The notes under the pieces are model-generated. The model did no database searches. It worked only from the letters and a program-made list of their open reading frames with translations, and was not told the DNA's origin. Made by a program: the position numbers and the translations under genes. This document shows positions 19,570 to 29,656 of a DNA stretch of 64,000 bases, piece by piece. Position 1 is the stretch's first letter. Each line of letters opens with the position of its first letter. Source of the stretch: an uncultured Saprospiraceae bacterium (lineage in GTDB: Bacteria > Bacteroidota > Bacteroidia > Chitinophagales > Saprospiraceae); contig CALLPN010000016.1 of NCBI GenBank assembly GCA_938015435.1, positions 1 to 64,000 on the forward strand. The letters run 5' to 3'.

Positions 19570-20583
19570 ATGAGCGAGCAAAAGACTGTACTCAGTTGTA
19601 TACAACCCACAGGGACAATTCACTTAGGTAACTACTTCGGTGCTGTGCAGAATTGGGTAAATCTACAAGAAAGCTACAATTGTCATTATGGTGTGGTGGA
19701 TTACCATGCAATGACGATGCCTTACAATGTAAAAAAGCTTAGAGAAAATACTTGGGAGCTCATACTCAACCTAGTTTCTGTAGGAATCAAACCAGAAAAT
19801 CTATTTATACAGTCGCTAATTCCTGAGCATGCAGAGCTTTGTTGGATATTTAACAATTTCTGTTCTATGGGTCGATTGACTAACATGACTCAGTTTAAAG
19901 ACAAGAGCTTACAATCTAGTACTGACAGTAAAGACGATTTCATTTCTGCAGGTCTCCTAGACTATCCTGTACTTCAAACGGCTGATATACTTATCTATAA
20001 AGCTGATTATGTACCTGTAGGAAAGGATCAAGATCAACATTTAGAGCTATCTAGAAGTATCGCTAAGAGATTTAATAATCAAGTAGGTAAAGAATACTTC
20101 GTAATGCCAGAAGGGCTCCATACAGAGACGCCAAAGATTGCCTCTACGGCAGACCCAATGCGTAAGATGAGTAAGTCTGCAGGTGAAAAGCATTGGATCA
20201 GCCTATTCGCTGATGAGGCAAGATTGCGCAAACAAATCAAATCTGCGGTAACTGATACTGGTGATACACCTTCCAATGAGATGAGCGCTGGAATAGCTAA
20301 CTTATTTTTGATGATGAAAGCTGCAGGAGCAACAGAGATGCACGATCAAATCATGGATACATTCAAAGATGGTAATCTGAAGTATAGTGAACTCAAGGAA
20401 GCAACTGCTGATGCATTAGTAGATATGACTTCAAAGTTTATCGAACGTAAGGCTGAGTTGTCAAGCGATAAAAGAGCGTTGAAAGATCAAATAAAAGCAT
20501 CATCTGCAGATATTAGAAAAAAGGCTCAAGAGACGCTGAGAGAAGTAAAAGATCTTGTAGGACTTGTCAATGTGAAGTTCTAA
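19570..20583 (+). CDS. trpS: Tryptophanyl-tRNA synthetase
   Basis: Class I aminoacyl-tRNA synthetase charging tRNA-Trp. PTGTIHLGNYFGA holds the HIGH-type motif and MRKMSKSAGE holds KMSKS; length 337 aa is standard. A possible -7 box TATTTTTG lies at 19527-19534, without a clear -33 partner. The 300-bp gap before it, shared with the divergent M56 gene, contains no convincing gene. Confidence 0.96.
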   Translation: MSEQKTVLSCIQPTGTIHLGNYFGAVQNWVNLQESYNCHYGVVDYHAMTMPYNVKKLRENTWELILNLVSVGIKPENLFIQSLIPEHAELCWIFNNFCSMGRLTNMTQFKDKSLQSSTDSKDDFISAGLLDYPVLQTADILIYKADYVPVGKDQDQHLELSRSIAKRFNNQVGKEYFVMPEGLHTETPKIASTADPMRKMSKSAGEKHWISLFADEARLRKQIKSAVTDTGDTPSNEMSAGIANLFLMMKAAGATEMHDQIMDTFKDGNLKYSELKEATADALVDMTSKFIERKAELSSDKRALKDQIKASSADIRKKAQETLREVKDLVGLVNVKF

Positions 20584-20585
20584 AA

Positions 20586-21698
20586 TCACTTAACGCTCCT
20601 ACCCTTCCAACTATATTGGATTGGGATAATTGCGACAAATCCTGCTAATAGGATATAGACATTATACGAAGCCGCTGAGATGAGATATTTCTTAGTGGCT
20701 TTTTGCTTTCCATAATGCTGACACAGATGACTTAGGAATAGATAGTCCATTGTCACTTTGATGAACATCATCATCACAGCCGTAAACACTCCAAGACCGT
20801 CAGTCATGAGTCCTAATATTACATTGCCTAGTATGATCGCGACTAATAAGAAGACATAGCCTTGTACAAGTACTATATTTTTCTCTGGATAATGGCGGCT
20901 CTTTCCTGCCCAGCGCTTTCTTTGAGAGATAAGAGCACTGAGGCTGGATTCTCCTTTAGTAGTTACAGTTGCATTCATCGATCTCACAAAAGTGATCTTG
21001 GATGGATCTTTCTTTGCTAGATATTGTATCGTAAACATATCATCTCCAGAGGCGATACCTTCATCTTGCCTTACCTTATAGAGTTCTATAAATTCTTTTT
21101 TGTTAACCGCCATATTAGCTCCATTTGCGGAGTAATAACTATTCCTATGAATACCGTTAGCCGTCACTGCCATCGTCGCCGCTACATCAAGGTATTGGAA
21201 TCTGCTTATAATCGTATCCTCTAGATCGATCTGTACAGGCGCAGCTATAAAGCTCACTGTATCAGCATCATAGTTAGATACTATAGCTTCGATCCATGTC
21301 GTCGGCACTATACAATCTGCATCTGTAAATAGTAACAGTTCACCCTTAGCATGATCAGAAGCTAACCGGATAGCAGCTTTCTTCCCTTGGCTCTGGATTG
21401 CATTCAATAAAATTACTTGTGGAAATTGCTCTTCGATGATTGTAGTAGTTTGATCATCAGATTGATCATCTACTACTATAATTTCAATTAAGTCTTTTGG
21501 ATAATTATTCTTTTGAATACTACTAAGACACTTAACAATATTTGCTTCTTCATTTCGCGCAGCTATAATAATAGAGACTTTTACAGATTGCTTATCTCCC
21601 TTGTAAGATCCACATGCTTCCCATCCTTCAGTGATCCATTGTAATAAGTATATGTATCCTATACTAAGCCCTATCGAAATAAAAAATATTAATATCAT
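20586..21698 (-). CDS. Family 2 glycosyltransferase, membrane-anchored
   Basis: Processive-type GT2. An N-terminal membrane segment (IFFISIGLSIGYIYLL) leads into the catalytic domain with VSIIIAARNEEANI, VDDQSDD, the DADC metal site and the QRKRW (QxxRW) motif. Two or more membrane helices follow near the C-terminus. Sugar donor and acceptor are unknown; roles in cell-surface polysaccharide or glycolipid synthesis are typical. It converges with trpS, with stops two bases apart, and is followed upstream by a small membrane protein gene on the same strand. Confidence 0.88.
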   Translation of the reverse strand: MILIFFISIGLSIGYIYLLQWITEGWEACGSYKGDKQSVKVSIIIAARNEEANIVKCLSSIQKNNYPKDLIEIIVVDDQSDDQTTTIIEEQFPQVILLNAIQSQGKKAAIRLASDHAKGELLLFTDADCIVPTTWIEAIVSNYDADTVSFIAAPVQIDLEDTIISRFQYLDVAATMAVTANGIHRNSYYSANGANMAVNKKEFIELYKVRQDEGIASGDDMFTIQYLAKKDPSKITFVRSMNATVTTKGESSLSALISQRKRWAGKSRHYPEKNIVLVQGYVFLLVAIILGNVILGLMTDGLGVFTAVMMMFIKVTMDYLFLSHLCQHYGKQKATKKYLISAASYNVYILLAGFVAIIPIQYSWKGRSVK

Positions 21699-21710
21699 GA
21701 ATTGATCCGA

Positions 21711-22223
21711 TTAATCGAACATTTGATCATAATCATTATCTCTGCCTTTGGCCTTTTGCACCTCTATTTCAGGAAGTTCGAGTGTTTCTATTTCTTCATA
21801 ATCTGCATAACCTTCATCATCCACATCATTAACACTTTTCCCGTCTGCAAATGTTTCCTGCTTAGGTTGTTGCATTTTATTCATCGTACGCCTCATCATC
21901 GCTCTAAAAAATAAAAACCCTGCTGTAAACGGATAAGCAACTAAACTTAAAATAATGGCTACCACTCCAAAAAGAGGATTATCCTTTAATAGCTTCATCA
22001 AAAACTTAACAAAATCAGTAACGACAGTATAGTCCATTACTAGAGTCGCGATCAATAGCACTGGAGCCGCCCAACTCAAGATCCAAAATATTCCTTTAAA
22101 CAAGAAAAATGCAATTAGCATGAATACTGCCAACGACATCAAACCTGCGAATCCTCCAAACGGGCTTTTACCGCCGCCTTGTGAGGTTCCACCTCCTAAT
22201 TTAAATTCTTTAAATATGGTCAT
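21711..22223 (-). CDS. Hypothetical membrane protein
   Basis: 170 residues: a Gly-rich start (GGGTSQGGGKSPFGG), three hydrophobic segments at about 28-50, 52-70 and 86-108, and a hydrophilic acidic tail. I do not recognise the family. It lies 12 bp before the GT2 gene on the same strand, so the two are probably co-transcribed, which hints at an envelope role without proving one. Confidence 0.7.
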   Translation of the reverse strand: MTIFKEFKLGGGTSQGGGKSPFGGFAGLMSLAVFMLIAFFLFKGIFWILSWAAPVLLIATLVMDYTVVTDFVKFLMKLLKDNPLFGVVAIILSLVAYPFTAGFLFFRAMMRRTMNKMQQPKQETFADGKSVNDVDDEGYADYEEIETLELPEIEVQKAKGRDNDYDQMFD

Positions 22224-22372
22224 ATTTATCTTTTTATCAATCTATTCTTATTACTAACTCAGACACCAAAATCTTTCGATGATCACTATCTATAGTAACA
22301 ACATATTTTACAAAGATAATAGTTTACAGGAATGGACGTAGTGAAGATTTATATCGACTAAAAAAGGAAAAA

Positions 22373-24142
22373 TTAAACCGCTTCCACATCACTGAATTGC
22401 ATATCATACAATTGGCGATACTTTCCATTTTCGATCTTCATTAGTTCTTCGTGAGGACCAAACTCTACAATATTCCCTTTATCCAGCACCATAATGTTAT
22501 TAGCATGCCGGATAGTAGATAATCTATGCGCTATGATAATAGAACTTCGTTTGGCGATTAATTTCTCTATGGCAAATTGTATGATAGCCTCAGTCTCAGT
22601 ATCTATTGACGCTGTCGCTTCATCCAACACCAATATAGTTGGGTCAAATACTAATGCTCTTACGAATGATATCAATTGGCGTTGGCCAACTGATAGGTTG
22701 CTCCCACGCTCAGTGACTTTGAAGTCGTAACCATCTGGTAGCGCCTCTATGAATACGTGAGCACCTATCTGCTTACTCGCAGCGATAACCTTATCTCTTC
22801 CTATACTCGTATCTCTCAAAGTAATATTGTCGAGTACAGTACCATTGAATAGGAATACGTCTTGTAGCACCATAGATACCGAACTACGTAAACTGTCCAA
22901 CGTATAGTCTTTGGCATTAACTCCATCTACCTTAATTGTTCCTGATTGTATCTCGTAAAATCTATTGAGGATATTTATGATTGTACTTTTACCAGATCCC
23001 GTACTACCTACTATGGCAAGTGTCTCTCCTGGATTAAGTTTAAAACTTACATTATTGAGTACATAGTTTTCGTCATCATATGCAAATGATACATCATCAA
23101 ATTCAACTTCGCCTTTGATATTTTCGGCTACAATTATTCCTTTATCTTCTATTACAGAATCATCATCTAACACCTCAAAAACTCTATCCGCAGCCACTAA
23201 TCCCATCTGTAATGTATTAAACTTATCAGCTAACATTCTGACAGGACGGAAAAGTAAATTAAGGAATAATGGGAATGCTACTAATGATCCAAAACTTACA
23301 TAATCTTGTAAGTAGGCCCTTGCTCCCAACCAAATCATTAAGGCTAGAGATATCGTAGTAATCAATTCTACTACAGGAAAGAAGACTGCATAGTAAAATA
23401 CAGAGTCTAGATTTGCCTTAGTATAGGCTCTATTTATTTCTTTAAATTTTCCAGCTTCACGCTTTTCTGCATTGAAAATCTGAACCACATTCATTCCAGT
23501 AATTCGCTCTTGCAAAAATGCATTCATCTTACTGATCTGAGATCTTACCGCTTGAAATGTAGACTTGACTTTCTCCTTAAAAATATATGTAGCGATAATC
23601 AATAGTGGCAGTGTAACCAAACTGATAACCGTCAATATCCAACTAGTATAAAACATCACACAAATGACAGCAATCACTATTAGCAAATCTCCAAATATCG
23701 TAATTACACCTTGTGCAAATACATTGTTTATAGCTTCTATATCACTAATTGTCCTTGTAGTCGCAGTTCCAATCGCAGTCTTGTCGAAATACTTGAGCTT
23801 TAGATTTGTAATATGCTTAAACACCCTGACACGCATATCTTTGATTACAGACTGACCCAATAAAGCAGTAGTGTATATAAATATATACCTAAGCATCGCA
23901 TCTAATATTACTGCTCCAATAAACAACATCGCCATAAACCCCAGCCCTTCAAGATCTTCTTTAAGAATATGATTATCGACCATCACCTTGACTATATAAG
24001 GTCTGATCGTCGTAACTGGAGCTAGTATAATTGGTAATATGATACAAAAAAGAAAAAGTGACCTATAAGGCAAAGCAGTCGCTAATACTCGTTTGAGTAA
24101 AGGCCAATCTAAGCTTTTAGTTTTTTCTTTGGTTTTGGTCAT
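22373..24142 (-). CDS. ABC exporter, fused membrane and ATPase domains (MsbA-like)
   Basis: A half-transporter expected to work as a homodimer in the inner membrane. Six membrane helices occupy the first ~320 residues, then the ATPase domain has Walker A GSTGSGKST, the Q-loop, signature LSVGQRQL and Walker B ILVLDEATAS. The longest frame begins at a TTG; I chose the ATG at 24142 (MTKTKEK), giving 589 aa. Substrate could be lipid, peptide or drug. A TACCTTTG sequence just before the ATG resembles a -7 box and would give a very short leader. Confidence 0.93.
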   Translation of the reverse strand: MTKTKEKTKSLDWPLLKRVLATALPYRSLFLFCIILPIILAPVTTIRPYIVKVMVDNHILKEDLEGLGFMAMLFIGAVILDAMLRYIFIYTTALLGQSVIKDMRVRVFKHITNLKLKYFDKTAIGTATTRTISDIEAINNVFAQGVITIFGDLLIVIAVICVMFYTSWILTVISLVTLPLLIIATYIFKEKVKSTFQAVRSQISKMNAFLQERITGMNVVQIFNAEKREAGKFKEINRAYTKANLDSVFYYAVFFPVVELITTISLALMIWLGARAYLQDYVSFGSLVAFPLFLNLLFRPVRMLADKFNTLQMGLVAADRVFEVLDDDSVIEDKGIIVAENIKGEVEFDDVSFAYDDENYVLNNVSFKLNPGETLAIVGSTGSGKSTIINILNRFYEIQSGTIKVDGVNAKDYTLDSLRSSVSMVLQDVFLFNGTVLDNITLRDTSIGRDKVIAASKQIGAHVFIEALPDGYDFKVTERGSNLSVGQRQLISFVRALVFDPTILVLDEATASIDTETEAIIQFAIEKLIAKRSSIIIAHRLSTIRHANNIMVLDKGNIVEFGPHEELMKIENGKYRQLYDMQFSDVEAV

Positions 24143-24221
24143 AAGATGCAAAGGTAGTCTTTTACTGTCTTGAAGTGATGTATATATTTATCTAGTACAA
24201 GGTAGGTCCAACTACATTAGT

Positions 24222-26468
24222 CTATTTATCCTTAGGCATTATATATCTAATCAGAATAGGCAGTAGATACAGGTCAAATACTAATGCAGAGACCAAAGTT
24301 ACAGATATCAATAGTCCGACAATATTGGTTGGCTGAGAGTTAGATATTAAAAGTACCATAAATCCAAAAAACAAAATCACCGTTGTAATCAAAATAGCTT
24401 TACCTGTCTCTGTATAACAAACTTCTAAAGACTCTTCTATCGACCTACCCTTGACCCTCTCTAGCTTATACTTACTCAAGAAATGTATCGTATCATCAAC
24501 CGCAATACCAAATACAATCGCGAAAATTATAGATATCCCTGCCTCTAGATCAATACCAAGCCACCCGATCAATCCAGCAGCAAATAGAAGAGGAATAATA
24601 TTAGGAATGAGTGCCACGATAACCATCCTAAAACTCTTAAATAAAAAGCCCATCAAGATGCTAACGATTATCAATGCCAATGCCAGACCTTGGAGTAAGT
24701 TGTCTCTAATATAAACTGCATTCTTATCTATGATTAGACCAGTACCTGTACTACGAATGCTTACTACATCTTGATCTAGATTAGTAGTGATCCATTGATC
24801 GATCCGTTGATTAAGTATTCTGATACTATCTGCTCCTATATCTGCTATTCGACTCGATATTCGAGTTTTCGTTTTATCCTTATTGATCAGCACCGCTTGA
24901 TCGAGCATTCTAGATCTTTGGATCATCTTCTTTTGATCTACAAAATCCTTCTTATTATTGGTAAACACATAGGCATCTGCGCGATTACTGTTATTCATCT
25001 TATTGACGCTTTTATACATCGTAGCTTGAGACATAATCGCATTGATAACTCCAGTAGACTGTAGATGATCTTCGAGCTTACTTATTTCCTTTACTACTTC
25101 ATAACTATCTACTTTATAATCACCCAAGCTCTCGACGGCAAATTCTAATGGTCGAAATCCAGCAAACTCCTTTTCGAAGTATTTAAAGTCAGTAGATATA
25201 TTACTACCCCTTGGCAGTGTACTACTGATATCATAGTTCGTTGTAATATTACTGACACCGATAAAACACAGTCCCATAACAACCGAGCAAATCATCAATA
25301 TCTTTTTCGGATTGAGTCTTACTTGAGTATAACATTTGCCTAACCAATTACTTAATTTTCCATCAGATTCTGATTGTTTGATAATCTGGTCTCGATCAAA
25401 AAATAGTAGTACTGAAGTCGTAAAAAATATCACCGTCAAATAAGCGATCATTACACCCACGGCAGCATTGATCCCAAACTCTCTAATAGGACCAACATTG
25501 GAAGTTAATAACGTCGCAAACCCTACCGCCGTAGTCAATGAAGTAAGTAACGTAGCCATACCTATTTCCTTGACGGTAGTAGTCATAGCAGATATTTTAT
25601 CTTTTCCTTCTTTGAGCAAGTCGGTATACTTAGTCATAATATGTATCACATCCGAAGTACCGACTATAAGCATCAATACAGGGTACAATGCTGCCATTAC
25701 ACTTAGTTCTCTACCAAATCCAGCTAACAACCCAATGAACAACAACAGGCCTAACCCTATCGAACCAAGAGCAATCATTACACCTATAAACTTCCTATAA
25801 ATAAGTATCAGAATAAGAGTCACCAGTATCACAGAGATCAATCCTATGATAAGCATCTCCCATATCTTCATCTCCACAAGCTCATCTTGAAAATAAGCTC
25901 GACCCAGATAGTGTACATCGTCAAATCCATACTTATCTGTTTCTGCATAAAGCTTATTGAGCATCTCATCAGAATCTTCGAGATCAATCTTCTCGGTAGT
26001 CTTAGCGGCAATGACTAAAGCTGTAGCATCCGCATTGATTAGGCTTAATCGAAATCTATCATCATTGAGTAGATTCTCTTTATCCTTAGGATACTTTGAG
26101 GGTTGGTCTATATGGATAATTGGTATTGTAGATATACCAAATGGAGTCTTTACAGGATTGCGCATCTGAGTAAGAGACTGCACCTTAGTAATATGAGGTA
26201 CATTTTTGATCGCCAAACTATAATCATGAAATCGAGTAAGAAAGTCCTGATCAAATATACCCTCCTTATTTTCTACAGCGATCAGCAGAAAATTATCATC
26301 GGCCTCAAACTCTTCGATGAATGACTTAAAGTATTCGAGGTCATCATCTCCCTCAGGAAAAAACTGATCGAAATCGAAAGTAACTTTTGTCTGCGGCAAA
26401 AAAAAGCCACTGACTAGAGCCAATAGCACGAAGATACCGATGATGTGGGTTTTGTATTTGAAAAACAT
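24222..26468 (-). CDS. MMPL/RND-family exporter
   Basis: 748 residues with the duplicated RND fold: one membrane helix (~8-26), a periplasmic domain, five helices (~205-350), a second cycle starting with a helix near 390, another periplasmic domain and five final helices. This resembles patched/MMPL proteins, which move lipids or hydrophobic molecules across the inner membrane with proton motive force. The twin sterol-sensing-like bundles include AALYPVLMLIVGTSDVIHI and SIIFAIVFGIAVDDTIHF, the usual Asp-bearing helix. Substrate unknown. It lies about 80 bp from the ABC exporter on the same strand. Confidence 0.88.
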   Translation of the reverse strand: MFFKYKTHIIGIFVLLALVSGFFLPQTKVTFDFDQFFPEGDDDLEYFKSFIEEFEADDNFLLIAVENKEGIFDQDFLTRFHDYSLAIKNVPHITKVQSLTQMRNPVKTPFGISTIPIIHIDQPSKYPKDKENLLNDDRFRLSLINADATALVIAAKTTEKIDLEDSDEMLNKLYAETDKYGFDDVHYLGRAYFQDELVEMKIWEMLIIGLISVILVTLILILIYRKFIGVMIALGSIGLGLLLFIGLLAGFGRELSVMAALYPVLMLIVGTSDVIHIMTKYTDLLKEGKDKISAMTTTVKEIGMATLLTSLTTAVGFATLLTSNVGPIREFGINAAVGVMIAYLTVIFFTTSVLLFFDRDQIIKQSESDGKLSNWLGKCYTQVRLNPKKILMICSVVMGLCFIGVSNITTNYDISSTLPRGSNISTDFKYFEKEFAGFRPLEFAVESLGDYKVDSYEVVKEISKLEDHLQSTGVINAIMSQATMYKSVNKMNNSNRADAYVFTNNKKDFVDQKKMIQRSRMLDQAVLINKDKTKTRISSRIADIGADSIRILNQRIDQWITTNLDQDVVSIRSTGTGLIIDKNAVYIRDNLLQGLALALIIVSILMGFLFKSFRMVIVALIPNIIPLLFAAGLIGWLGIDLEAGISIIFAIVFGIAVDDTIHFLSKYKLERVKGRSIEESLEVCYTETGKAILITTVILFFGFMVLLISNSQPTNIVGLLISVTLVSALVFDLYLLPILIRYIMPKDK

Positions 26469-26542
26469 ATACGAATGTAACAGCTAGATATGGTATTGGT
26501 TGAGAATATAATGCTAAATTGTTTATAAATAAGAATGATCTT

Positions 26543-27106
26543 TTATGCCGCTTTCAGATCTCGACCCCATTGCCAATATCCAACTACAGCCATTGCAATA
26601 AAGACAACCATCGTACCGGCAAAAAGAGTGGCACCTTGCTCCAAATATATATAGACATAGACTGCATCAGCTATTATAAAATAGATCCAACATTCTATTT
26701 TTCGTATCACCAACAAATATGTAGCTAACATCATAAACGCAGTAGTAAGACTATCTAAATAAGGCCATGTCGCTTGATAAAACAATCCAATAATATAAGC
26801 TACTCCTATACCTAAAAAAAAACCGCAAGAAATAGTAATAATGTGTTCTTTGGTTGTCATCTGAGTGATAGGCAAAACGACGTCTTGATCCTTATCTCCT
26901 CGCCATAAGAATAGGCCATATACACTCATGCCTACATAAAAGATTTGCAATAAAGAATCGAAAAGCAAATTGTAAGTATAAAACGATACATATCCCCAGA
27001 CTACACTTGCCAATAGCCCAAAAACAAAACCAGTTGCCCTATTCTGAACCACTAAAAAAATATAAATAAGACTTAATACTGTTGCTATTATTTCTAATGT
27101 AGACAA
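26543..27106 (-). CDS. pnuC: PnuC-type nicotinamide riboside transporter
   Basis: Facilitates uptake of the NAD precursor nicotinamide riboside (or a related vitamin) across the inner membrane. Seven hydrophobic segments in 187 aa and the motifs VQNRATGFVFGLLASVVWGY and SVYGLFLW fit PnuC. The gene follows the DUF1573 frame by 42 bp on the same strand. PnuT/PnuX-type homologues for other vitamins are possible; no riboswitch was recognised ahead of it. Confidence 0.88.
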   Translation of the reverse strand: MSTLEIIATVLSLIYIFLVVQNRATGFVFGLLASVVWGYVSFYTYNLLFDSLLQIFYVGMSVYGLFLWRGDKDQDVVLPITQMTTKEHIITISCGFFLGIGVAYIIGLFYQATWPYLDSLTTAFMMLATYLLVIRKIECWIYFIIADAVYVYIYLEQGATLFAGTMVVFIAMAVVGYWQWGRDLKAA

Positions 27107-27148
27107 TGAGTAATTATTAAATTGAAATAAGAATAATTGATTTTTCTA

Positions 27149-27538
27149 CTACTCTACAAACACAGCAAACTTAGCTTCTACTAACATAGGATCTGTATTA
27201 GATACTACATCTAGTGCTTTTACTAATTGGCCTTTCTTTTGGGTAGTGCTATCAAAGACTGCTCTAATTATTCCTTTACCTCCTGGTGGAATGGCTTGTC
27301 TCGGGTATTCGATATCTGTACACTTACAAGCGGTTACAATCTCTATTATTAGATCTGATTTACCTGTATTTGTAAATGGAAATAAGACTACTGCTGATTC
27401 ACCTTGCTTAAGCGAACCAATACTGATTGAGTCATTCTCGAATGTAATCTCTGGAAGATTATCGAAGTCTATAAAAAACTCATGAATACCGAAGGCGTCT
27501 CCACCTCCGGTTTCATTTTTATCTAGTTTTTTTTTTGA
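27149..27538 (-). CDS. DUF1573 domain in a shifted frame, no start codon of its own
   Basis: Read on the minus strand this frame opens just after a TAA (27539-27541) and runs ~129 codons to TAG at 27149-27151. It contains a convincing DUF1573 domain: ITFENDSISIGSLKQGES, then FPFTNTGKSDLIIEIVTACKC and PPGGKGIIRAVFDS. No ATG, GTG or TTG precedes the domain; only a rare ATT at 27485-27487 is available. The OmpA gene upstream ends exactly at a run of ten A's, and one extra A would join the two frames without a stop. It may be a C-terminal extension made by slippage, a broken gene, or a sequencing indel. DUF1573 proteins are common Ig-like secreted proteins in Bacteroidota. Confidence 0.72.
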   Translation of the reverse strand, partial: SKKKLDKNETGGGDAFGIHEFFIDFDNLPEITFENDSISIGSLKQGESAVVLFPFTNTGKSDLIIEIVTACKCTDIEYPRQAIPPGGKGIIRAVFDSTTQKKGQLVKALDVVSNTDPMLVEAKFAVFVE

Positions 27539-29571
27539 TTATCCCAGTTACTTACTGGTGTCTTGATAATGATCGTTTCAGGACCATCTAAGATCTTGAA
27601 CTCAGTACGTCTGTTGAATCTGTGCTCATCATCAGTACATTTCACTCCTTCGGTACATTGATTAAGTATAATAGCTTCTCCGTATCCGACAGGTTTAACA
27701 CGATCTTTATCTACTCCTGCTTTAGTCAACCATCTAGCCGCAGAATTAGCTCTACGTTGTGAGAGTCTCTTATTATAATTAGTAGTTCCTTGGGCATCTG
27801 TATGAGAACTTAGCTCTATCACAAGACTAGGATATTGATCCATTATCTCTTTTAAGTAATAAAGATCTTGCTCTGCATCTGGAAGGATGTTAGACTTATC
27901 AAAATCATAGTAGATGTTATTCAATCTGATAGATTCATTCTTAGTTAATACTTGCGTCTCAGGCTCTACTGGCGGTGGTGGTGGAGGCGGCTTCTGCTTC
28001 AGCACCATTGTCTTTTTAACAGTATAATCATCTAATACTCCAACCGTATTAAACGATACAGAGTCAGGATAATATCCTTCTTTAGTATATCTCACCATAT
28101 ATTCATGATCAGAATCTAATAAGAAATTGAAATCATTAGTCGTAAAATTAGACTTAGTACTAGGCTGATCTCCAGTACTTAGATCAATTAATTCTACTGT
28201 ACCACCTATGAGTGGTCCTTTTTCATCTTCGATGTATGCTAATAGATCAATGATAATATCTCTTAACTCTACTTGATGTATGTCTGGACAACATGCTTTA
28301 GAACCTTTGATCGACTTCTTATTTTTATGAGGTCTATAAGTAGTTAGAAAACCTTTAGATCCATCTTGTGTAAGACTTAGATATTGATCATCATATGAGC
28401 TATTATAATTGAATCCCATATTTGTCACAGTAGACCAATTGCTACCATCCCATGCTGCATAGTAGATATCAAATCCACCTAGACCAGGATAACCCTGTGA
28501 TGCGAAGTAGAGTGTTCCGTCTTTATAAAACGGTGTAATATCATCTTTAGCCGTGTTGATCGTCTCACCCAGATTCACAGGAGAAGAATATCCATCTCCA
28601 AGAACTGTAGTATAGTAGATATCCATACCACCAAATCCTCCTGGCATATCAGATACGAAAAATATCACTTCGTTACCGTATAATTGACCTGTAGCTGGCT
28701 GAGTAGTATAGTAGTCTCCTTGTATACTTGGCATTTCTTCGGCACCACCCCATCCACTGTCATTTTTATTGGCCACAAATATTCTAGCGTAATCCCCAAG
28801 TTCGTTACCATTGAGTTTGGCCCTTGTGAAGTACATACGTTTGCTATCTTCTGAAAAACATAGGTTTCCTTGATGAAAGCCTTCTCTATTAATTTGTGTA
28901 CCCAACTCTGTCGGTTCATCATAACCACCTTCACTATTTCTAGCAGCCATATATATCCTAGATGTAGACTCTTCTGCAGTTTCTTCATCTTTTATTTCTA
29001 TTGCTTTTTTTCCAACCAGTGCAGCGTAATATAATGTACCATCCACATATTGTCTTGGAGAATATTCACTCAATGCAGAGTTGATTTCTTTATCTAATGG
29101 AGACACCACAGCTTCTATATTATCCGATAGCTTATCCATATTCTCTATTCCATTGATATAAAGCATTGCACTTGCTTTACCGTCCATATCTTCTGTAGTA
29201 GAGGCATAAGTACGAAATTCAGTAAGTGCTTCACCGTATTTACCCTGATATAGTTTAGCACGAGCGAGACGATATCGGTCCTCTGCGAACTCTCCCGTCT
29301 TATCTTTATTAACCAGCCTATCATATCTCTTTTCAGCCTTCACATAATCACCCATCTTGAAATAAACATCAGCCATGAGAGCGGAGAGATTCTTATCTTT
29401 AGACTCTTTATAAGCGTCACCGTACCATTTGATAGCATTGATGTAATCATTGCTATTATATGCAGAATCTGCTGTTTCTATCATCGTCTCATAGTTGGCC
29501 TTTTCTATAGGCTGTCCAAAAGAGATCATTGCAAATCCGATAATAATTATTGCTGTAAGTAATGCCTTCAT
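27523..29571 (-). CDS. PorE-like OmpA protein: TPR, PD40 propeller, carboxypeptidase-regulatory domain, OmpA domain
   Basis: Outer-membrane-associated, peptidoglycan-binding protein of the kind linked to type IX secretion. A signal peptide (residues 1-19) leads into TPR-like helices (~25-160), PD40/WD40-like propeller repeats (~170-420; MYFTRAKLNGNELG, IFFVSDMPGGFGGMDIYYT), a beta-sandwich (~440-530), a Pro-rich linker, and an OmpA domain (~550-665) with YYDFDKSNI and SSHTDAQGT. This order is that of PorE. A PorP/SprF gene directly precedes it. The coding sequence ends in CAA, A-run, TAG at an A10 tract, after which a DUF1573 domain lies in the next frame. Confidence 0.92.
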   Translation of the reverse strand: MKALLTAIIIIGFAMISFGQPIEKANYETMIETADSAYNSNDYINAIKWYGDAYKESKDKNLSALMADVYFKMGDYVKAEKRYDRLVNKDKTGEFAEDRYRLARAKLYQGKYGEALTEFRTYASTTEDMDGKASAMLYINGIENMDKLSDNIEAVVSPLDKEINSALSEYSPRQYVDGTLYYAALVGKKAIEIKDEETAEESTSRIYMAARNSEGGYDEPTELGTQINREGFHQGNLCFSEDSKRMYFTRAKLNGNELGDYARIFVANKNDSGWGGAEEMPSIQGDYYTTQPATGQLYGNEVIFFVSDMPGGFGGMDIYYTTVLGDGYSSPVNLGETINTAKDDITPFYKDGTLYFASQGYPGLGGFDIYYAAWDGSNWSTVTNMGFNYNSSYDDQYLSLTQDGSKGFLTTYRPHKNKKSIKGSKACCPDIHQVELRDIIIDLLAYIEDEKGPLIGGTVELIDLSTGDQPSTKSNFTTNDFNFLLDSDHEYMVRYTKEGYYPDSVSFNTVGVLDDYTVKKTMVLKQKPPPPPPPVEPETQVLTKNESIRLNNIYYDFDKSNILPDAEQDLYYLKEIMDQYPSLVIELSSHTDAQGTTNYNKRLSQRRANSAARWLTKAGVDKDRVKPVGYGEAIILNQCTEGVKCTDDEHRFNRRTEFKILDGPETIIIKTPVSNWDNQKKN

Positions 29572-29656
29572 TGAAGTTCTATTTAATTCTTTGTGTATTG
29601 AATCCTAATTATTAGATAATCTTATAACGCTTTATGCTGCAACCAATTACTTTTAT

